Source: Rickettsia endosymbiont of Lasioglossum villosulum (GTDB taxonomy: Bacteria; Pseudomonadota; Alphaproteobacteria; Rickettsiales; Rickettsiaceae). From it: a stretch of 64,000 nucleotides of DNA. The notes below the pieces were generated by a model. The model did not search any database and was not told the origin of the DNA. It was given only the letters and a program-made list of their open reading frames with translations. The stretch is taken from positions 186,001-250,000 of the forward strand of contig NZ_OZ032152.1 of NCBI RefSeq assembly GCF_964026455.1. Reading direction: 5' to 3'. Made by a program: the position numbers and the translations under genes. Shown piece by piece: positions 59,165 to 64,000 of the stretch. Numbering within the stretch: the first letter of the stretch is position 1; every line of letters starts with the position of its first letter.

Positions 59165-59567
59165 GAGTGAACCAGCCCCACCTATGTCACCCCACTAGGT
59201 CCAGTTAAAAATATCAATGATATTGATATTTTTAATTGTTTTTCTGGATCCCGTGGTCAAGCCACGGGATGACAGGGGGGGAGAATGATCCACGCGGGCA
59301 ATGCCTTGCGAGAAGCGAAGCGAAGTGACAATCTTATGAAATAGTACAGGATTTTTGAGATTGCTGCGTCGATTCTACGAATCTCTTCGCAATGACGTGA
59401 GACATTACACTACTACTAAATGAAGAGTTGAGTAGACGAAGTTTAATTTGGAAAAGAGCAAGGCGTTTTAAAGCTTTTAACCGCAGCGTATACTTAATAC
59501 GTGAGGATTAAAAGCAAAAAACAACGACGCCAATTTTTCAAATTAAACGAGTATACAGAAAAATAAG
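59165..59567. repeat. repeat cluster between ctpA and the histidine kinase
   Basis: In order: AATATCAATGATATTGATATT with GGATCCCGTGGTCAAGCCAC (about 59208-59270), an outer end GATCCACGCGGGCAATGCC (59287), a CTTGCGAGAAGCGAAG...TTCGCAATGACG unit (about 59310-59397), and an inverted copy of the post-gene family (about 59430-59555; ACGAAGTTTAATTTGGAAAAGAGC...CCAATTTTTCAAATTAAACGAG). No gene is seen. Confidence 0.75.
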
Positions 59568-59573
59568 GTGATA

Positions 59574-61070
59574 ATGAACCATAATAAATATATAGTCAGA
59601 TTATCATTTGTTGTATTATTTCTTAATATTGTCATAAATATGATGTTTTATCGTTATTTTATGATAAAAGAGATGATAGTAAAACAGGTAGCTTTACAAA
59701 ACACTAAAATTGCTTGTCTTTATACCCGCAATATTTGGAATGCTCATGAAAATGTAATTAATAAATTACATAAATTTGGCTATTTAAAATTATTACAAGA
59801 TCAAGAATTCATTGATTTTGTCATTATTACTGCTGATTGGTTTACTAATCTTGATATTAACATTTCTCTGTATGATCTTAACGGTAATAAATTTATTACC
59901 AGTAATATGCTAAATATGTATAGTGTGGATAATTATCCAGATGATAGTTTAGTTGAAATATTCACCGCAAAAATTGATAAATATTTTTTTAGATCTCTTA
60001 CTGCAAAAGCACCTTTGTTAAGTGCTCTTGAAGGTGTTACAAGTCATATATTACTTCCTAGGGTTATAATTCAGAATGAAAATGATTTAACAGAAAAAAA
60101 AGCTTCTTTTATTACTAGCTATATACCTATTATAGGTAGTGATTTAAACAATTTTCCAGTAGATGCAATACTTGAGATTAATACTAATATTACTAATCAG
60201 TGGCAAAATATAATATCTCTTGAGCAAAAAGTTTTCATAACTTTTATTATTATTTTTATAATATTTTGTACTATAATTGTTAGTAATACCAATTATGCTA
60301 GGCATATTATCGAAGAGCAGCTAGTAACAAATAGAAATTTAAAAGCTGAAATAATAAAGGTAGAAAAGACTAGCTCCTCAAATACAAAATTCTTTGCCAA
60401 TATTAGTCATGAGTTACGAACCCCTCTTAACGCTATAATAGGCTTTTCTGAAATTTTAATGTCAGAAAAAGATCCAGAAAAAAGTAGAAATTATATTAAA
60501 GATATTAATGATGCCGGTAAGCATCTACTTAGTATGATTAACGATATTTTGGATCTTTCTAAGGCTTCTGCGGATAAGCTAAAAGTAGATAGTATTGATC
60601 TTGATTTAAATAAACTGGTTAGCTCATCACTTATACTTGTTAAGCCTCGTGCTGATCAAGCTGGAGTAGAATTAGTTAACAAGTCACCGAAAGAGCATAT
60701 TGTTATAAAGGCAGATCCAAAAAGACTTAAGCAAGTATTTTTAAATCTTCTATCAAATGCTGTAAAATTTACAAATGCCGGTGGAAGTGTTACTATTACA
60801 ATGGAAAAAGATGAGCTAGCTAAATTAGTATATATAAAAGTTATAGATACCGGTATTGGTATTGAAGAAAAAGATATACCAAAAACTTTGTCAACATTTG
60901 GACAGATTGATAGTGAACTTAGCCGCAAATATGAAGGTACAGGGCTTGGACTGCCGCTTACTAAAAAGTTAGTTGAGCTTATGAATGGTAAATTTGATCT
61001 GCAAAGTAAAATAAATGAAGGAACTACTATTATACTGACTTTTGCTTATGACGGCAGCATCGAAATATAA
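59574..61070 (+). CDS. membrane sensor histidine kinase
   Basis: 498 residues from the ATG at 59574 (MNHNKYIV). Two membrane helices, at about 8-27 and 220-242, flank a periplasmic sensor domain of about 190 residues with no recognised family. A HisKA domain follows with the phospho-acceptor in FFANISHELRTPLNAIIGFSE near residue 280. The ATPase domain has N-box FLNLLSNAVKFTNAGG, G1 DTGIGIEEKD and G2 GTGLGLPLTKKLV. No receiver or PAS domain is seen, and no response regulator gene is adjacent. It resembles PleC/DivJ-type kinases in the HisKA region only; the partner is unknown. Confidence 0.88.
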   Translation: MNHNKYIVRLSFVVLFLNIVINMMFYRYFMIKEMIVKQVALQNTKIACLYTRNIWNAHENVINKLHKFGYLKLLQDQEFIDFVIITADWFTNLDINISLYDLNGNKFITSNMLNMYSVDNYPDDSLVEIFTAKIDKYFFRSLTAKAPLLSALEGVTSHILLPRVIIQNENDLTEKKASFITSYIPIIGSDLNNFPVDAILEINTNITNQWQNIISLEQKVFITFIIIFIIFCTIIVSNTNYARHIIEEQLVTNRNLKAEIIKVEKTSSSNTKFFANISHELRTPLNAIIGFSEILMSEKDPEKSRNYIKDINDAGKHLLSMINDILDLSKASADKLKVDSIDLDLNKLVSSSLILVKPRADQAGVELVNKSPKEHIVIKADPKRLKQVFLNLLSNAVKFTNAGGSVTITMEKDELAKLVYIKVIDTGIGIEEKDIPKTLSTFGQIDSELSRKYEGTGLGLPLTKKLVELMNGKFDLQSKINEGTTIILTFAYDGSIEI

Positions 61071-61389
61071 AATATACTCGATGAACTTCAAAAATTGGCT
61101 ACGTCGTTCTATAAGTACTGCGGTGCTCACGTATTAAGTAACTGCTGCCGCTCCTCGTCTTATGAACTCCTTGCTCTTTTTGAAGTTGATCTTCGTATAG
61201 GTCAAATTTTAGGATCCGCCTGTGCTCACGTAGTTATCTACTGCTTGTGCAGGCTTACCACTTACTTGACTTTCAAATCTTAAAATATCTGCGGTATATG
61301 ATAGATTATTGTAAGATTTTTAAAAACATGTGGAATGTTAGAAAATTTTCAGTATTATAAGAAACATTATTGTAAAAATAAAAAATAAT
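61071..61389. repeat. two RPE-type units in tandem
   Basis: Unit one (about 61075-61197): ACTTCAAAAATTGGCTACG, CTCACGTATTAAG, then CTCTTTTTGAAGTTGATCTTCG. Unit two (about 61198-61300): CAAATTTTAGGATCCGCCTG, GTGCTCACGTAG, then CTTAAAATATCTGCGGTATA. The two are separate families that also occur together behind ompB. 61301-61389 is AT-rich and shows no gene. Confidence 0.75.
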
Positions 61390-62139
61390 ATGAAGCTAGT
61401 TATTTTAATATTTACTCTTTTATTTTCATTATTAACGTTTGCAGAAAGTGGCACTATAAAGGGACAACCTTTAAAATATGCAGCAAGTAATGATTTTGAA
61501 AGTAGATTGGATGAACAAGAACAAGAAATTAGAAGATTAATTGGTAAAATTGAAGTTCTACAACATAAAATTGATATATTAAGCAAAAATTCTAATATTC
61601 CACAATTAAGTGAAAATGTTGAAGCCTCAGAAACAGAACATCAAAATACTCCTGATGTCTTTGACGTGAGCCTACTTAAAGATATGCCTAATAGCGTAGA
61701 GGAGGTAAAAACTGCTCCTGAACCTAACAAGGATGTTGCACCTGATAAACAAGCTTATGATTTAGCTCTTGCTTCTTACAAAGATAATAAGACTGATGAT
61801 GCTAAAAATAAATTCAAAAACTTTATCCAAAAATACCCTAAGAGTTCAATGATTAGTAATGCTTATTTTTGGTATGGAGAATGCTTTTTTAAACAAAAAG
61901 ATTATAATACAGCTGCTGTTAATTATCTAAAAGGTTATAAAGAATCGCCAAAAGGAGCAAAATCCTCTGATGGTCTATTAAAGCTAGCACTTTCACTTGG
62001 TGAATTAAAGAAGACTACAGAAGCTTGCAATATGCTTGATAAGCTGAATAAGGAATTTCCAAGTAATAGAACAGCTGCATCTAAAAAAATGGCGGAAGAT
62101 GCTAAGTTTAAATTTGGCTGTACCACTAAATCAAAATAA
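61390..62139 (+). CDS. cpoB: Tol-Pal system protein CpoB (YbgF)
   Basis: 249 residues. A signal peptide (MKLVILIFTLLFSLLTFA) is followed by a coiled-coil segment (about 38-75; ESRLDEQEQEIRRLIGKIEVL) and an acidic linker. The C-terminal about 125 residues form TPR repeats (AYDLALASYKDNKTDDAKNKF; SNAYFWYGECFFKQKDYNTAAVNY). This is the typical YbgF/CpoB architecture, which links outer-membrane constriction with peptidoglycan synthesis at division. tolB and pal are not in this window. The next gene starts six bases later. Confidence 0.88.
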   Translation: MKLVILIFTLLFSLLTFAESGTIKGQPLKYAASNDFESRLDEQEQEIRRLIGKIEVLQHKIDILSKNSNIPQLSENVEASETEHQNTPDVFDVSLLKDMPNSVEEVKTAPEPNKDVAPDKQAYDLALASYKDNKTDDAKNKFKNFIQKYPKSSMISNAYFWYGECFFKQKDYNTAAVNYLKGYKESPKGAKSSDGLLKLALSLGELKKTTEACNMLDKLNKEFPSNRTAASKKMAEDAKFKFGCTTKSK

Positions 62140-62144
62140 AAAAT

Positions 62145-62813
62145 ATGACAGATATTCTAGACGAAGTATTAAATGATCAAAATGAAGAAAAAAGGCTGAT
62201 TTTTTTTAAAAGACTTTTACCTATAGTAATAATTATTGCCTTAATAGCTATTACTATAATGGTCATTAACAATAACAATAAAAATAAGCAAATTGAAAAT
62301 AACCAAAAAAATGGTGACATTTTTGTTAAAGCAGTTAATTTAGAAGTTGTGCAAGGTAATAGGGAACTTGCTATTAGTACCTTAGAAAATTTAGTTGGCA
62401 TTAGTGATACTAAGATAAAAGAGATTGCTTTACTAGAGCAAGTTGCTATAAAACTTTCAGGGCAACAAAATTCAGAAGCCAAAGATTTACTTGGTAAGAT
62501 TATTGAAAATAAGGAATATTCAGAAATCGTTACTTCATATGCTCGTATTGCATGGTGTAGTCTCGTTATCGATGATGAAAATCTAGATATTGCTGATAAA
62601 GAAAAATTAGTAAAATATTTAAATTATTTTGATGATGAAAATAAGCCTTTTTGGGCTACAGCAAATATTATGAAAGCTATTTGGGATATTAAGAGCAATA
62701 TGCTTGCAGAAGCAGAAAAGAATTTAAGAATTTTAGTAGCATCAAATAACACTTCAGATTTACTAAAAGATCAGGCAAAAGCTTTGCTTGCAGGCTTAGA
62801 TAGAGCTAAATAA
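62145..62813 (+). CDS. YfgM-like membrane-anchored TPR protein
   Basis: 222 residues. A short cytoplasmic start (MTDILDEVLNDQNEEKRL) leads to one membrane helix (about 25-44, LLPIVIIIALIAITIMVI) and a helical periplasmic domain with TPR-like pairs. Topology and size match YfgM/TPR_21 proteins, which work with SecYEG and periplasmic chaperones. bamB (yfgL) follows 18 bases later, the same order as yfgM-bamB in E. coli, which supports the call. Similar rickettsial proteins are listed as DUF2659. Confidence 0.75.
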   Translation: MTDILDEVLNDQNEEKRLIFFKRLLPIVIIIALIAITIMVINNNNKNKQIENNQKNGDIFVKAVNLEVVQGNRELAISTLENLVGISDTKIKEIALLEQVAIKLSGQQNSEAKDLLGKIIENKEYSEIVTSYARIAWCSLVIDDENLDIADKEKLVKYLNYFDDENKPFWATANIMKAIWDIKSNMLAEAEKNLRILVASNNTSDLLKDQAKALLAGLDRAK

Positions 62814-62831
62814 TAGAATTAAAGGAGAAAT

Positions 62832-64000
62832 ATGATCAAGAAAATAGTAAGTTTATTATTACCGCTCATTATTTTAAGTGCATGTAACGCACTTGGTCCA
62901 AAAAGAGTAAAAAATATAGTTGAATTAACTCCTAAATTATCTCTGCAATCTAACGAACCAATATATTTAGGAAATAGTGCAAATATATATGCATTTAATC
63001 CAAATATGTTAAAAAACAAGCGATATGATTTTGTTAAAAATAAAACCATTACAGAGCCTGTTTTTGTTGGTGATATGATTTATGCGTTAGACATTAGGTC
63101 AAATGTTTCAGCATTCTCTATAGAAAAGAATAAAGTTATTTGGTCTTATAATTTAAGCCGAAATAAAAAAGATAATTATATTGGTGGTGGCATCCTACAT
63201 TTTAACGATAAGTTATATGTAACATATGGTTCAAGATTATTAGTAGTACTTGATGCAAAAACAGGTTATGAAATAATTAGAAAACAGCTTCCTGATATCA
63301 TCCGAACAAAACCGGTTATGCTAAATGATAGCACGGTTTTAGTCCAAACAATCAGCAATCAAACAACAGCTTTAAATGCTGAAACTTTAAAAAACGTTTG
63401 GGAGCATGAGAGTTTAGCTGAAGTTCTATCAGCAAGCTATTTCATGACACCGATAGTACATAAAGATAGTGTAATAATAACTTATAATTCCGGACAAATA
63501 CTTGCATTAAATACAAAAAATGGTGAAGTAAAATGGAATTTTGAATTTGCAAGTTTCGATCATGTAGCTATACCAAATTTTGAAGAAGCTAGCATTTTAT
63601 GTACTCCTATTTATGATAATAATAATTTATATATAGCAACAGGACTCGGTAAACTTATTAAATTAAATCTCGATACAGGAGCAGCTATTTGGCAAGTAAA
63701 TGCTGAGGATATTCAATCAACATCCTTAATCGGTAATAGTTTATTTGTCACAAATAATGCAAGGCAGATAGCTGCTTTTAATCCTGAAACAGGCTTAGTA
63801 AAATTTGTAGCTGATTTAAATGATGGAAAAGATTCCAAAAAACTCAAAGCTTCTACTTTCTTAGCACCTTTTATAGCAGAGAATAACGGCAGTCGCAGCC
63901 TAGATATTATTTCTATGAGTGGTGTTTTATATAGCTTTGATTTAGATAATAATGATCATTTAGGTACAGTGCCAAATATTACTAAAATCATTAATAATAT
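62832..64000 (+). CDS. bamB: outer-membrane assembly lipoprotein BamB (3' end beyond the window)
   Basis: The open frame runs off the window after 389 codons. It starts behind a good Shine-Dalgarno (AAAGGAG). MIKKIVSLLLPLIILSAC is a lipoprotein signal with lipobox LSAC. The rest has PQQ-like beta-propeller blades: VFVGDMIYALDIRSNVSAFS, GGGILHFNDKLYVTYGSRLL, LALNTKNGEVKWNFEF, LNLDTGAAIWQVNAED. BamB helps the BamA complex insert barrel proteins. Its place behind the YfgM-like gene fits. Confidence 0.9.
   Translation, partial: MIKKIVSLLLPLIILSACNALGPKRVKNIVELTPKLSLQSNEPIYLGNSANIYAFNPNMLKNKRYDFVKNKTITEPVFVGDMIYALDIRSNVSAFSIEKNKVIWSYNLSRNKKDNYIGGGILHFNDKLYVTYGSRLLVVLDAKTGYEIIRKQLPDIIRTKPVMLNDSTVLVQTISNQTTALNAETLKNVWEHESLAEVLSASYFMTPIVHKDSVIITYNSGQILALNTKNGEVKWNFEFASFDHVAIPNFEEASILCTPIYDNNNLYIATGLGKLIKLNLDTGAAIWQVNAEDIQSTSLIGNSLFVTNNARQIAAFNPETGLVKFVADLNDGKDSKKLKASTFLAPFIAENNGSRSLDIISMSGVLYSFDLDNNDHLGTVPNITKIINN

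Overview
The window is a stretch of chromosome from an obligate intracellular alphaproteobacterium of the genus Rickettsia. It is AT-rich and begins with a gene whose first residues (MAQKPNFLK) and last ~230 residues match the rOmpB/Sca5 autotransporter. Many gaps, and several genes, carry short palindromic repeats of the Rickettsia Palindromic Element (RPE) type. The repeat load, including in-frame copies, resembles the spotted-fever/transitional groups more than the typhus group, but I do not assign a species.

Layout. 0.25-5.4 kb: a shortened, frameshifted ompB, then lipid A genes lpxK and an lpxL/htrB-type acyltransferase. 5.4-11 kb: repeat cluster, an NB-ARC/TPR protein with a signal peptide, a lipoprotein M23 peptidase, rlmJ, and a frameshifted exported FkbM methyltransferase. 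11-24 kb (mostly minus strand): RhuM-Fic protein, ligA, orphan Phd-type antitoxin, ccmF carrying three in-frame repeats, a CBS/CorC membrane protein, a split Ulp1-like cysteine protease, lolD and lolC/E, an MFS exporter. 24-35 kb: a small exported protein with a clear promoter and terminator, rsmA, xthA, a solute-binding/TRIC-like fusion, xseA, then lptD, surA, a SemiSWEET-like protein and der on the plus strand. 35-45 kb: HigA-type antitoxin, a long helical protein, a DUF4143 ATPase with a probable deleted second copy nearby, ubiB-ubiE, mutM, a mannose-1-phosphate guanylyltransferase-like gene and small unknowns. 45-51.5 kb: a promoter-driven structured RNA or leader, an HrgA-like nuclease remnant, tatD, metG, tmk and a cluster of rickettsial unknowns. 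51.6-64 kb (plus strand): tolC-popZ, a Pro-rich ankyrin protein with 114-bp tandem repeats, parE, ctpA, a sensor histidine kinase, cpoB, a YfgM-like protein and the first part of bamB.

How the genes fit together. Much of the window serves the cell envelope: lipid A (lpxK, lpxL), LPS export (lptD), outer-membrane protein folding and assembly (surA, bamB, YfgM-like), lipoprotein sorting (lolCD), efflux (tolC), division/Tol-Pal (cpoB) and periplasmic proteolysis (ctpA, M23). A housekeeping set covers DNA repair and topology (ligA, xthA, xseA, mutM, parE), translation (metG, rsmA, rlmJ, der), ubiquinone (ubiB, ubiE) and cytochrome c (ccmF). Scattered among these are accessory genes that are often decayed: Fic, Ulp1-like, NB-ARC, FkbM, DUF4143 ATPase, HrgA remnant and orphan antitoxins. 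I saw no tRNA, rRNA, insertion sequence transposase or CRISPR array.
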